Assembly (NCBI RefSeq): GCF_001556105.1
Contig: NZ_LSIF01000095.1
Span: 10,362 to 74,361 of the forward strand
Direction: 5' to 3'
Source: Pseudoxanthomonas mexicana
Lineage (GTDB): Bacteria; Pseudomonadota; Gammaproteobacteria; Xanthomonadales; Xanthomonadaceae
Length of the DNA: 64,000 nt
A model generated the notes under the pieces. It was not told where the DNA came from. It searched no databases and saw only the letters and a list, made by a program, of their open reading frames with translations. Shown piece by piece: positions 23,846 to 33,112 of this stretch (its first letter is position 1; every line of letters begins with the position of its first letter). Both the position numbers and the translations under genes were made by a program.

Positions 23846-25928
23846 ACCGGCTGCGCCTGGACGTCGCTATCTCTGGTGGCGAGGCATGAGGCGCTTCGGC
23901 GGCGGTCTTGCCGCCTCGCCTGAACGCAGCAAGTTTTTGCTTGCCGGGCTGTCGATCTGCCTGGTCTTGCTGTTTGTCTTCCTGGCTGCCAACACGCCTC
24001 TGGTCATCATGGTGTGGCAGGCATACGACGATGATCTTTTTGTCCGCATCGGCGAGAGCTTCGCGGGTGGTCGCTGGCTGGGACGTTTCAACGCGTTGAC
24101 GCTAGCCAAAGGGCCGGGGTACTCGATGTTCCTTGCGGCCAGCTACTGGTCCGGTCTTCCCATCACCATCACGCAAGCGCTGTTCTACGTAGGCGCCGTG
24201 GGTGCGATCGCGTTCATCGCGTTCAGGGCGACGGGAAGCCGCGCCTGGGCAGTGGCATTGTTCGGGCTGGCACTGTTCCACCCGAAGATCCTCGAGCCGG
24301 CGCGCGTGATACGCGACAGCATCTACATGAGTCAATCGCTGCTGGTGCTGGCGCTGTATGCGTACGGGCTTTTCTTCGCGAGCGTCAGGTACAGGATGCG
24401 AGTGATGCTTGTCGCCGGCATCATGTTGGGCTGGTTCTGGCTGACGCGTGATGAGGGCGTATGGATCCTGCCTGGGCTGGCGGTTCTCGCCGCCTTTTCT
24501 TTCCTGGGGTCCAGGCGGGATGGGCTTGCGTTCGCCACGTGGCTCCGCCCCAATCTCCTGTTCTCGGCTGCGTTCGCAGGCGTACTGCTCCTTTTCTCCA
24601 CGCTCAATCTGCTGACGTACGGCCGTTTTGTCGGTGTCGACTTCAAATCCGGCGATTTCCAATCGGCGATCTCCGTCATGGAGTCGGTCCAGGTAGGTCC
24701 TCCCGTACCGTTCGTCTCCGTGCCCCGACCGACCAGGCTTCGGCTGTACGAGGTAAGTCCCACCTTCCGCACATTGCGCAAGCATCTGGATCCGGAGGGT
24801 GCTACGTCTCCTTGGGAGGCCGGTGGTTGCATGTTCAGGCCTTCCGCCTGCGGTGACCTGGGTAATGGTTTCTTCATGTGGGCGTTGAGGGATGCGGCCG
24901 AAAAAGAGGGGCACTACACGTCACCACGCGCCGCGAAGAAGTTCTTCTCGGCGTTGACCGACGAGATCGAGGCGGCTTGTGGTCGAGGCGACCTACGGTG
25001 CAGCAAGGACTACATTCCGATGCTTCCTCCGCTTACGAAGGAGCAGGTGGGCTGGATCCCCCGTTCCTTGAGAGAGCTCGGTTCGGCGATCTTCTTCCCG
25101 GGCCGCTATCCGGGCTACGCATCCGGAGAGGTCGTGGGTGATCCGGCCCGCTTTGAGAACACGCTGGACTTCCTCAACTACCCGGCGCACCTACCAAAGC
25201 AGGACGTTCCGAATGCGCACGTGGAGTTGACGGGTTGGTACTACGACAAGTCCGACGGCCAGGAGTGGTTCAGTCTCCTGGTCTCGGATGCCAAGCGTAA
25301 AGACGTGGCGCCCAGGCTGGACAGAGTCGATAGTCCCGATCTCGTGATCAGCCAGAAGGACGCCGCTGCCTCCAGGCAGCGATTCAAATTGTCCATGGAT
25401 TGCGTCGCGAGTTGCAGCATGGTCTTCCGGGCTCCAGATGGAGCATCGACCGAAGTCGCTATCGCGGCATCTTCGGAGCGCTTGCCTGCTCAGTTCTATT
25501 CGGTCGGGGATGCGCTGCTCGCGTTCGACAATCCGGGCACGGTAGTCCGGACGCAAGGGGGGTTCCCGAATAGCAAGATCAGGGTCACGACTTGGATACG
25601 CGAGGCCTTGTATCCCTTGTACGGTGCGCTGATGCCCATACTGATCGGCCTTGGTCTGATGGCTTACCTGTACGCAAGCGCCAGATCGATTGTGGCTCGG
25701 AGCTGGACGCTGTCCTATGCAATGGCGTCCGCATGCTGGATCCTGATCGTCACGCGCGCCATCATCCTGGTGCTCGTCGACATATCGTCTTTCCCGGCTA
25801 TCCACACGCCGTACCTGCTGCCGATCTTCTCGCTCTGCATTGTGGCGTCGATCTTTTCGCTGACTGCCGCGAGGGACGCGCCGGGGTCCGCCAAGACTGG
25901 GGCGCTATCCGGCAGCGCAGCACGCTGA
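23838..25928 (+). CDS. Large polytopic membrane protein, candidate glycosyltransferase (GT-C type)
   Basis: A 696-residue inner-membrane protein. About eight to nine hydrophobic segments lie in the first 250 residues, then a roughly 290-residue soluble region (about 265-575, presumably periplasmic; begins GRFVGVDFKSGDF), then four more hydrophobic segments near the C-terminus. An acidic pair after the first helix (QAYDDDLFVRIG, about 57-68) fits the D/E-rich first loop of GT-C transferases such as GtrC-type or family 39 proteins. Place after GtrB and GtrA suggests it uses the flipped sugar to decorate the O antigen. I do not recognise a named family. Confidence 0.62.
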   Translation: MHEPAAPGRRYLWWRGMRRFGGGLAASPERSKFLLAGLSICLVLLFVFLAANTPLVIMVWQAYDDDLFVRIGESFAGGRWLGRFNALTLAKGPGYSMFLAASYWSGLPITITQALFYVGAVGAIAFIAFRATGSRAWAVALFGLALFHPKILEPARVIRDSIYMSQSLLVLALYAYGLFFASVRYRMRVMLVAGIMLGWFWLTRDEGVWILPGLAVLAAFSFLGSRRDGLAFATWLRPNLLFSAAFAGVLLLFSTLNLLTYGRFVGVDFKSGDFQSAISVMESVQVGPPVPFVSVPRPTRLRLYEVSPTFRTLRKHLDPEGATSPWEAGGCMFRPSACGDLGNGFFMWALRDAAEKEGHYTSPRAAKKFFSALTDEIEAACGRGDLRCSKDYIPMLPPLTKEQVGWIPRSLRELGSAIFFPGRYPGYASGEVVGDPARFENTLDFLNYPAHLPKQDVPNAHVELTGWYYDKSDGQEWFSLLVSDAKRKDVAPRLDRVDSPDLVISQKDAAASRQRFKLSMDCVASCSMVFRAPDGASTEVAIAASSERLPAQFYSVGDALLAFDNPGTVVRTQGGFPNSKIRVTTWIREALYPLYGALMPILIGLGLMAYLYASARSIVARSWTLSYAMASACWILIVTRAIILVLVDISSFPAIHTPYLLPIFSLCIVASIFSLTAARDAPGSAKTGALSGSAAR

Positions 25929-26254
25929 GAGGGTCTGCGGGGAGTCAAGCATGGTGCTGACTCCTCGCCCTGGCAACGCGCTCGCCTCCCGGCAATCCGT
26001 CCCATCAGGCCTCGGAGGCCGCGTCTTGAATCTTGAGTGTCCAGAACCGATATTTGCTTGCACTGTCACAGATTTTCCCTGCCAGATTTGCAAAGCGCGA
26101 TGCGCAGCACCATCGTCATGGGGAGGGCAGGTGACTTCCAGCTGTACGACGATGGACGTCTCCGCAGCCCTCAAGCGCCGCCTCTGTTTAAGCTGACAAC
26201 GGCTGTTATATAGTGCCGCTTCAGGGGATTGCGTCGTATCCACAGAGGTGTGCA
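25929..26254. other. Intergenic stretch between polysaccharide locus and metallopeptidase gene
   Basis: About 326 bases with no credible gene. A bulged hairpin GGAGTC-AGC / GCT-GACTCC (25941-25964) follows the membrane protein stop and may end the locus transcript, although no T run follows. A TATAGT -10-like element (26209-26214) precedes the metallopeptidase by about 40 bases, with only a weak -35. The centre is moderately AT-richer than the flanks. Confidence 0.5.
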
Positions 26255-28651
26255 ATGAAGGTCCGGGTTGGCGCTTGCGCCTTGATGTTGGTATTGGCTG
26301 GCTGTAGCGGACAGGGGTCGGATGGAGGGGTCGCAGCGATGCGCGGCGCCGCGTCGACGGGCACCAAGTCGGGTATGCCGCTGGCGTCGGTGCCATTGGC
26401 ACGCGCGATTTCTGCATCCATCGCCAACGAGCCGGATCGCGGTGCTCTCATTCGGTACGCGGGCAAGAGCAAGCCCGCAAAGATTGAGGGTGCCTATAGT
26501 TGGTACCCCGCCTCGATCAGCGAAGCCCATGCATTGAAGGGTGTCATCGCGGGCGAGATGAATGTGCCTGCTCCCGATGGCAGCAATGTGAAGTTGCGCT
26601 ATGAGCGCCATGTCGAGGAGACAGATGGCAACTGGACCTGGATCGGCCGCGTTGTGGGCGGCGATCAGCGGCAGGAAGCCATCATCACCTTCGGCGAGAA
26701 AGCCGTCTTCGGTTCAATTCCTCAGGCGAACGGCAAGCCCGCGTTGAGCCTGCAGACGCGCCAGGGTTCGCTCTGGGTGGTCCAGACCGATCCCTCCAAG
26801 GTGGTTTCCGCGACCAAGGGTCACACCGACATCATGGTTCCCGAGGCCTCCGCGTTGCGCTCCTCCATGGCCGCTGCCGTAAGCCAGGCCGCGCCGGTGG
26901 CACAAGCCGCTACGGCGATTTCGCAAGCCGCACCGCCGACATCCGCCAACACGATCGACGTCGCGATCGGTTACACCCCTGAGTTCGCAGCTGCCAACAA
27001 TGGCGCTTCCGGCGCTGCCACCCGGCTCGTGTACCTTATCCAGGTCGGTAACCAGGCCTTCGCGAACAGCGACATCAACGGCTATCTCCGGATCGTCAAT
27101 ACGGTGCAGGTGAGCTACGCCAACACCACGACTAACCAGTCGGCGCTGTCGGAGCTGACCGGTAGCAATGGTTCCTCATCCGTGACAGTGCCAGCCAGCC
27201 TCGCGCCTTTGCGTACCGCGCGCGACCAGTACGGCGCTGATATCGCCGTGCTGGTTCGCAAGTTCAACACGCCGGAGAACGAGGGCTGCGGCATCGCATG
27301 GTTGAACGGTGCAGGCCAGACGGCAATCACCAGTGCAGACGCGGCGTGGGGTTTTGCGGTCATCAGCGATGGTTTCGATCAGGGTAGCGATGGAAAGACC
27401 TATTACTGCGCCGATGAAACGCTGGTGCACGAGGCTGCTCACCTGATGGGCTCGGCGCATGACCGGGCCAACTCAACCACCTCGACGGGCGCGCTCCAGT
27501 ACGGCCGCTATGCGTACTCGTTCGGATACAAGACCGCAGCGTCTGCCGGCAATTTCTATACCATCATGGCGTACGGCGACACCGGTCAGACCGCGCATCG
27601 CATCTTCTCCACGCCGTTGAAGAGTACGTGTGGCACCGGTGGTAATCTGGCGTGCGGCGTGGCGAACAGCGAAGACAACGCCCGCAGTCTGAATCAGACG
27701 ATTCCCGTCGTGGCGACCTTCCGTGCGACCTTGGTGCCGTTCCAGGGTGGCGTGGTCAATGATGTCAACGCGGATTCGCGCAGCGACATCGTGCTGCGTT
27801 ATGGCACATCGGGCGGATTGCTCGGCTACTGGCTCATGAACGGCGCCAGCATCGGCACGGCCTCGTCTGCGTTGCCTGCCCCCCCGTCCCATGACGTGGT
27901 GGCGACGGGTGACTTGAACGGCGATGGCCGCCTGGACATCCTTTGGAGCCGTGCATCGGATCGCAACCTGGTCCTTTGGCAAGGCAATTCGACGGGTGGT
28001 TTCGACACGATCGGCATCGGTGGCCTGAGCGCAGGCTGGACCATCGTGGGCACCGGCGACGTCAATGCCGATGGCAAATCCGACATCATTCTCCGCTATG
28101 GTTCGGCGGGTGGGCTGATGGGCTATTGGCTCATGAACGGCAGTGCCATCACGACCGCGTCGTCCGCACTCCCGGCGCCCCCCGGTCACGACATCGTGGC
28201 GCGCGGCGACTTCAATGGCGATGGTCGCCTGGATATCCTGTGGAGCCGCGCATCGGATCGCAATCTGGTCCTATGGCAAGGAAATGCCACCAATGGCTTC
28301 GATACGTTGGGCATTGGCGGTCTCAGTGTGGGATGGACGATTGCGGGCGCTGGCGACATAAATGCCGACGGGCGCAGCGACATCATCCTGCGTTACGGCT
28401 CGGCAGGCGGTGCACTGGGCTATTGGACGATGAACGGCGCAACCATTTCCAGCGCGTCGAATGCGCTGCCGGCGCCCCCTGGCCACGACATCGCGGCAAT
28501 CGGCGACTTCAACGGAGACGGTCGCTCGGACATCATGTGGACCCGGGCATCGGACCGCAATCTGGTCTTGTGGCAAGCAAACTCTTCCGGTGGCTTCGAC
28601 ACCATCGGCGTCGGTGGCCTAAGTACGGGTTGGCGTATCGTCAATCCGTAA
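26255..28651 (+). CDS. Secreted reprolysin-like (M12B-type) zinc metallopeptidase lipoprotein with three FG-GAP repeats
   Basis: The 798-residue protein begins MKVRVGACALMLVLAGCSG with lipobox LAGC (Cys about 17). A propeptide-like region (about 45-225) leads to the catalytic domain with HEAAHLMGSAHD (392-403; HExxHxxGxxHD zinc site) and a Met-turn in IMAYGD. From residue 503 three tandem repeats of exactly 99 residues (starting at nt 27761, 28058 and 28355) contain FG-GAP/VCBS calcium motifs such as DLNGDGRLDI and DVNADGKSDI. A surface-anchored or secreted protease with a beta-propeller or adhesive C-terminus is likely. A hairpin (28675-28699) follows the stop. It lies between the O-antigen locus and etfBA. 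Confidence 0.87.
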   Translation: MKVRVGACALMLVLAGCSGQGSDGGVAAMRGAASTGTKSGMPLASVPLARAISASIANEPDRGALIRYAGKSKPAKIEGAYSWYPASISEAHALKGVIAGEMNVPAPDGSNVKLRYERHVEETDGNWTWIGRVVGGDQRQEAIITFGEKAVFGSIPQANGKPALSLQTRQGSLWVVQTDPSKVVSATKGHTDIMVPEASALRSSMAAAVSQAAPVAQAATAISQAAPPTSANTIDVAIGYTPEFAAANNGASGAATRLVYLIQVGNQAFANSDINGYLRIVNTVQVSYANTTTNQSALSELTGSNGSSSVTVPASLAPLRTARDQYGADIAVLVRKFNTPENEGCGIAWLNGAGQTAITSADAAWGFAVISDGFDQGSDGKTYYCADETLVHEAAHLMGSAHDRANSTTSTGALQYGRYAYSFGYKTAASAGNFYTIMAYGDTGQTAHRIFSTPLKSTCGTGGNLACGVANSEDNARSLNQTIPVVATFRATLVPFQGGVVNDVNADSRSDIVLRYGTSGGLLGYWLMNGASIGTASSALPAPPSHDVVATGDLNGDGRLDILWSRASDRNLVLWQGNSTGGFDTIGIGGLSAGWTIVGTGDVNADGKSDIILRYGSAGGLMGYWLMNGSAITTASSALPAPPGHDIVARGDFNGDGRLDILWSRASDRNLVLWQGNATNGFDTLGIGGLSVGWTIAGAGDINADGRSDIILRYGSAGGALGYWTMNGATISSASNALPAPPGHDIAAIGDFNGDGRSDIMWTRASDRNLVLWQANSSGGFDTIGVGGLSTGWRIVNP

Positions 28652-28674
28652 AGGACCTGGACTGGACAACGCAG

Positions 28675-28699
28675 CGGCGACCGCTCTTATCGGTCGCCG
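28675..28699 (+). terminator. Hairpin after metallopeptidase gene
   Basis: Perfect nine-base-pair stem CGGCGACCG (28675-28683) / CGGTCGCCG (28691-28699) with loop CTCTTAT, 24 bases past the stop. Only a weak T-rich stretch (TTGTCATTT) follows, so efficiency is uncertain. Confidence 0.6.
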
Positions 28700-28882
28700 T
28701 TGTCATTTCCGGCGTATGTGGAAAAGAATGAAAAGGCAGGGATCACGCAGGTGTTTGCCTGGTTATCGTTCAGCGCCCCGTCCTCCAGCAACGATCTGTA
28801 TGGACAGCTCAGCGCCGGCTGGCTTCAAATGACCAGGCTACGTTAGGAACCCACGTCCCCAGTAGCGAACTCCAGTATGCCG

Positions 28883-28918
28883 AATGCAATGAGCCGCCCA
28901 TGGGCGGCTCATTGCATT
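28883..28918. terminator. 36-base perfect palindrome ahead of etfA end
   Basis: Arms 28883-28900 and 28901-28918 are perfect reverse complements with no loop (centre CCCA|TGGG). It lies six bases past the etfA stop on the minus strand and could form a terminator hairpin for etfBA or for the convergent plus-strand transcript. The symmetrical, loopless form would also suit a protein-binding site. Confidence 0.6.
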
Positions 28919-28924
28919 GGATTG

Positions 28925-29863
28925 TCAAAGCGCCTGCTCCAGCTCCGGCAGCAACTGGAACAGATCCCCCACCAGCCCGATATCCGCGATCTCGAAGATC
29001 GGCGCTTCGCCGTCCTTGTTGATCGCCACGATGGTACCCGCGTCCTTGATGCCGGTCAGGTGCTGGATGGCGCCGGAGATGCCGACGGCGACGTACAGCT
29101 CGGGGGCGATGATCTTGCCGGTCTGGCCGACCTGCAGTTCGTTCGGTACATAACCGGCGTCGACGGCAGCGCGCGAGGCGCCGACGGCGGCGCCCAGCTT
29201 GTCGGCCAGCGCGTAAATGACCTTGAAGTTCTCTGCCGAACCGACGCCGCGGCCGCCGGAGACGACGCGCTTGGCGCTCTGCAGGTCGGGGCGGTCGGAC
29301 TTGCCGGCGGCGAGGCCGACGTAGCGGGTATGCGTCGGCAGGGTGGCGTCGACGCTCGCGGCTTCAACCGTCGCGCTGCCGCCCTTGGCGGCTTCCGGCC
29401 ACGAGGCCGTACGCACGGTGGCCACCACGGTCTGGTCGGCCGGCACCTCGACGGTGATGATCGCGTTGCCGGCGTAGATCGGACGCTTGAAGGTGTGCGG
29501 CCCTTCCACGGCCATCAGGTCGGAGACCTGGTTGACGCCGAGCAGCGCGGCGACGCAGGGCAGCAGGTCCTTGCCGAAGGTGGTCGACGGGGCGAACACG
29601 TGGGTGTAGCCGGCGGCGAGCTTGGCGATCTGCGGCGCCAGCACCTGCGCGATGGCGTTCGCGTTGGCGGCGTTGGCGACGGTCAATACCTTGGCGACGC
29701 CGGCGATCTGCGCGGCGTCGGCGGCGATGGCCGTCGGGTCGGCGGCCAGCACGACGACATCGATGGCCTCCGCATTGACGGCCGCGGCGGCGCTGACGGT
29801 CTTGGCGGTGGCGGCGTTGAGCTTGCCGTCCAGGTGTTCGGCGATGACGAGAACCTTGGCCAT
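28925..29863 (-). CDS. etfA: Electron transfer flavoprotein alpha subunit
   Basis: Alpha subunit (FixB type) of the soluble flavoprotein that carries electrons from acyl-CoA dehydrogenases to ETF-ubiquinone oxidoreductase. The 312-residue protein starts [19 protein letters not shown] and has the C-terminal FAD-binding signature: [58 protein letters not shown] and [24 protein letters not shown]. Its start overlaps the etfB stop (TAATG). In Xanthomonas this gene is the right-hand border of the lps locus. Confidence 0.95.
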   Translation of the reverse strand: MAKVLVIAEHLDGKLNAATAKTVSAAAAVNAEAIDVVVLAADPTAIAADAAQIAGVAKVLTVANAANANAIAQVLAPQIAKLAAGYTHVFAPSTTFGKDLLPCVAALLGVNQVSDLMAVEGPHTFKRPIYAGNAIITVEVPADQTVVATVRTASWPEAAKGGSATVEAASVDATLPTHTRYVGLAAGKSDRPDLQSAKRVVSGGRGVGSAENFKVIYALADKLGAAVGASRAAVDAGYVPNELQVGQTGKIIAPELYVAVGISGAIQHLTGIKDAGTIVAINKDGEAPIFEIADIGLVGDLFQLLPELEQAL

Positions 29864-30609
29864 TACAGCAACCCCTTCTGCTTGAGTGCGGCAACCAGTT
29901 CGGCTGCGTCCTTCACCATGACGCCCTTGCTGCGCTTGGCAGGCGGTGCGTAGTGCGTGATCTTGTGTGTATCGGCGGATTTCACGCCGAGGTCGGCCAG
30001 TTGCAGCGTTTCCAGCGGCTTGCTCTTGGCCTTCATGATGTCCGGCAGCTTGATGAAGCGCGGTTCGTTGAGGCGCAGGTCGGTGGTGACGACGGCTGGT
30101 AGGTCGACTTCGAGCGTCTCCAGGCCGGCATCGACTTCACGGACCACGGTGGCCTTGCCGTCGGCGATGTCGAGCTTGCCGGCAAAGGTGGCCTGCGGGC
30201 GGCCCCACAGCGTGGCCAGCATCTGGCCGGTCTGGTTGGCATCGTCATCGATGGCCTGCTTGCCCAGGATCACCAGGTCAGGCGATTCCTTTTCCACCAG
30301 CTTGAGCAGGGTGCGGGCGGCGGTCAGTGGCTGGATGGCCTGGTCGGTGACCACGTGGATGGCACGGTTGGCACCCATGGCGAGGCCGTTGCGCAGATGG
30401 GCCTGGGCGTCCGTGGGGGCGATGGTGGCGACCACGACTTCAGTCGCGATGCCCTTGTCACGCAGACGCAGCGCTTCTTCCAGCGCGATCTCGTCGAAGG
30501 GGTTGGGCGACAGCTTGACGCCATCGGTGACCACGCCGGAGCCGTCCGGCTTGACCTGGATGCGGACGTTGTAGTCCACCACGCGCTTGTAGGCGACGAG
30601 AATCTTCAT
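29863..30609 (-). CDS. etfB: Electron transfer flavoprotein beta subunit
   Basis: Beta subunit (FixA type), binding AMP and docking with dehydrogenases. The 248-residue product begins MKILVAYKRVVDYNVRIQVK and has NPFDEIALEEALRLRDKG, DLVILGKQAIDDDANQTGQM and VEVDLPAVVTTDLRLNEPRFIKLPDIMKAKSKPL; the last block is the ETF-beta signature region. Translation is coupled to etfA by a one-base overlap. The functional partner ETF-QO is encoded 2.5 kb away at 33113-34723. Confidence 0.95.
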   Translation of the reverse strand: MKILVAYKRVVDYNVRIQVKPDGSGVVTDGVKLSPNPFDEIALEEALRLRDKGIATEVVVATIAPTDAQAHLRNGLAMGANRAIHVVTDQAIQPLTAARTLLKLVEKESPDLVILGKQAIDDDANQTGQMLATLWGRPQATFAGKLDIADGKATVVREVDAGLETLEVDLPAVVTTDLRLNEPRFIKLPDIMKAKSKPLETLQLADLGVKSADTHKITHYAPPAKRSKGVMVKDAAELVAALKQKGLL

Positions 30610-30685
30610 CCTGCGGGAATTCCTGTATGCAACGGTGAGGCCCGGCCGCGGCGGCTGGCCGAGGGCAGAACGGCGATTTTAGCCG

Positions 30686-31618
30686 TCAGGCGGAGGCCAT
30701 GCGAGCCCGTACGGTACCGTCCGCCAATCGGGCGGCCAGCAGGGCCGCGAACCGTCCCGCGCTGCCGGGGGCCTGGGCGAAGAACAGGGAGGGCTCGGTC
30801 AGCTCCAGCTCAAGCAGGCAGGGCTCGCCATCGGCCCCGGTCAGCAGGTCGACGCGGGCATAGGCGAGTGGCGACTCAAGTTGCCTCAACCGGGCGGTCG
30901 CGGCGAGCACCTTCTCTGCGAGGGCCTGTTCGGACGCGGTTGCGCTGCCGGCGGCGATCTCGCCCAGCGCCATCGGCGCCTGTCGGGCAGCCTCGCCGGG
31001 CGCCAGCAGGGCCGCCTTGCGGATGGCGTGGCTGAACTGCCCATCGAAGTAGAGCAGGGCGGTTTCACCCCGCTGGTCCACCGACGCGATATAGGGCTGC
31101 AACATGACGCTGCGCTCTTGGTCGAGCAGGCGCGCGACATGGTTGCCGGCAGCGAACTGCTGGTCACGCCCGTAGCGCTGGGTGTCGCGGGCGCCGGCGC
31201 TGATGGCCGGCTTGACCACGAACTCGCTCGCATCGAAAGCGCCAAGGAAGGCGGCCAGCGCCTCCATGGGCTCGGCGTCCGGCTCCACAAAGTGCGTGGG
31301 GACCACCGGGATGCCGATGGTCGCCAGGTCCGCGAGATAGTGCTTGTCCGTGTTCCAGCGGACCACATTGAGTGGGTTCAGGAGTTCCGTCGCCTGGTCG
31401 ACCTGCGCACACCACGCCATGAACTCAGGCAGGCGTTCGGTGTAGTCCCAGGGCGAGCGCAGCAGCACCGCATCGAAACGCGCCCAACTGACCGTGGGGT
31501 CGTCCCATGCCACCGCACGGGCTTGCAGGCCGGCGTCGGCGCAGGCATCGAGCAGTGGCACGAGATCGTCGTCGTGGCCGGACGCGGCCACGGCCGTGAC
31601 GAGGGCGAGGGTCTTCAT
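30686..31618 (-). CDS. ATP-grasp domain protein (RimK/glutathione-synthetase-like)
   Basis: A 310-residue ATP-grasp ligase. N-terminal pre-ATP-grasp fold MKTLALVTAVAASGHDDDL, then VLLRSPWDYTERLPEFMAW and NVVRWNTDKHYLADLATIGIPVVPT (entry to the ATP lid), FVVKPAISAGARDTQRY (ATP-binding Lys and the lid loop) and a metal-binding end with YARVDLLTGADGEPCLLELELTEPSLF. The pattern is shared with enzymes annotated as cycloserine ligase-like or glutathione-synthetase-like proteins; the substrates are unknown. Start at 31618 is chosen because MKTLALVTA begins the fold; nine upstream codons are Arg/Gly rich. It stands alone between etfB and the divergent scoA. Confidence 0.75.
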   Translation of the reverse strand: MKTLALVTAVAASGHDDDLVPLLDACADAGLQARAVAWDDPTVSWARFDAVLLRSPWDYTERLPEFMAWCAQVDQATELLNPLNVVRWNTDKHYLADLATIGIPVVPTHFVEPDAEPMEALAAFLGAFDASEFVVKPAISAGARDTQRYGRDQQFAAGNHVARLLDQERSVMLQPYIASVDQRGETALLYFDGQFSHAIRKAALLAPGEAARQAPMALGEIAAGSATASEQALAEKVLAATARLRQLESPLAYARVDLLTGADGEPCLLELELTEPSLFFAQAPGSAGRFAALLAARLADGTVRARMASA

Positions 31619-31730
31619 GCCTGCCAGTGTACGCGCACGCCCCACACGCGATTCCCATTGCCCGAAAGTACCTGTGTCGGCTCCGGGACGCTGGGTAGAA
31701 TGGCGCTTTCCTCATCGAATGGATCGCGCC

Positions 31731-32461
31731 ATGACGGGTAACCCCGGCTCCGGAGGCAAGCAGAAGCTCTATCCCAGTGCGGCAGACGCGTTGCAGGGTG
31801 TCGTGGCTGATGGTCAGACGCTGGCCGTTGGCGGCTTCGGGCTCTGCGGCATCCCCGAAGCGCTGATCGGCGCGCTGCGCGACAGCGGCGCGAAGGGCTT
31901 GACCGCCATTTCCAACAATGCGGGCGTGGATGGATTTGGTCTGGGCTTGCTGCTGGAAACCCGCCAGATCAAGAAGATGATTTCGTCCTATGTGGGCGAG
32001 AACAAGGAGTTCGAGCGCCAGTTCCTTTCCGGCGAACTCGAGCTGGAATTCAATCCGCAGGGCACGCTGGCCGAGCGCCTGCGCGCCGGCGGTGCCGGCA
32101 TTCCGGCCTTCTTCACCCGCACGGGCTACGGCACCGTGGTCGCCGAAGGCAAGGAGACCCGCCAGTTCGGCGAGCACTGGTACGTCATGGAAACCGCACT
32201 CAGCGCCGACGTGTCGCTGGTGAAGGCGTGGAAGGCCGACAAGGCCGGCAACCTTGTGTTCCGCAAGACGGCCCGCAATTTCAACCCGGCCTGCGCCATG
32301 GCCGGCAAGGTCTGCATCGCGGAAGTCGAAGAAGTGGTCGAGGTCGGCGAGATCGACCCCGACCATGTGCACCTGCCCGGCATCTACGTGGACCGCATCG
32401 TCCACAACCCCGCCCCCGAGAAGCGCATCGAGCAGCGCACCGTCCGCCAAGGAGACAAGTG

Positions 32462-32462
<1 letters not shown>
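31731..32462 (+). CDS. scoA: 3-oxoacid CoA-transferase subunit A
   Basis: Alpha subunit of succinyl-CoA:3-ketoacid CoA-transferase, which activates acetoacetate with CoA from succinyl-CoA. The product (243 residues) has the family I CoA-transferase motif [31 protein letters not shown] and [22 protein letters not shown]. Start options are ATG 31719 and 31731; no Shine-Dalgarno decides between them, and a TAGAAT -10-like box at 31696-31701 would give a short leader in either case. The stop overlaps the scoB start by one base. Confidence 0.9.
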
Positions 32463-33100
<638 letters not shown>

Positions 33101-33112
33101 GGCTATGAAAGC

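Noticed and set aside
10062..25928. Prophage or integrative element
   Set aside because: No integrase, transposase, tRNA-adjacent repeat or phage structural gene; the content is polysaccharide-related, so recombination at conserved flanks explains it better.
26171..26611. Minus-strand gene before the metallopeptidase
   Set aside because: Overlaps the signal peptide and propeptide coding sequence in antisense with no motif.
27943..28731. Plus-strand frame in the FG-GAP repeat region
   Set aside because: Alternate frame of the 297-base repeats, which stay open because each repeat is a multiple of three; no independent start signal.
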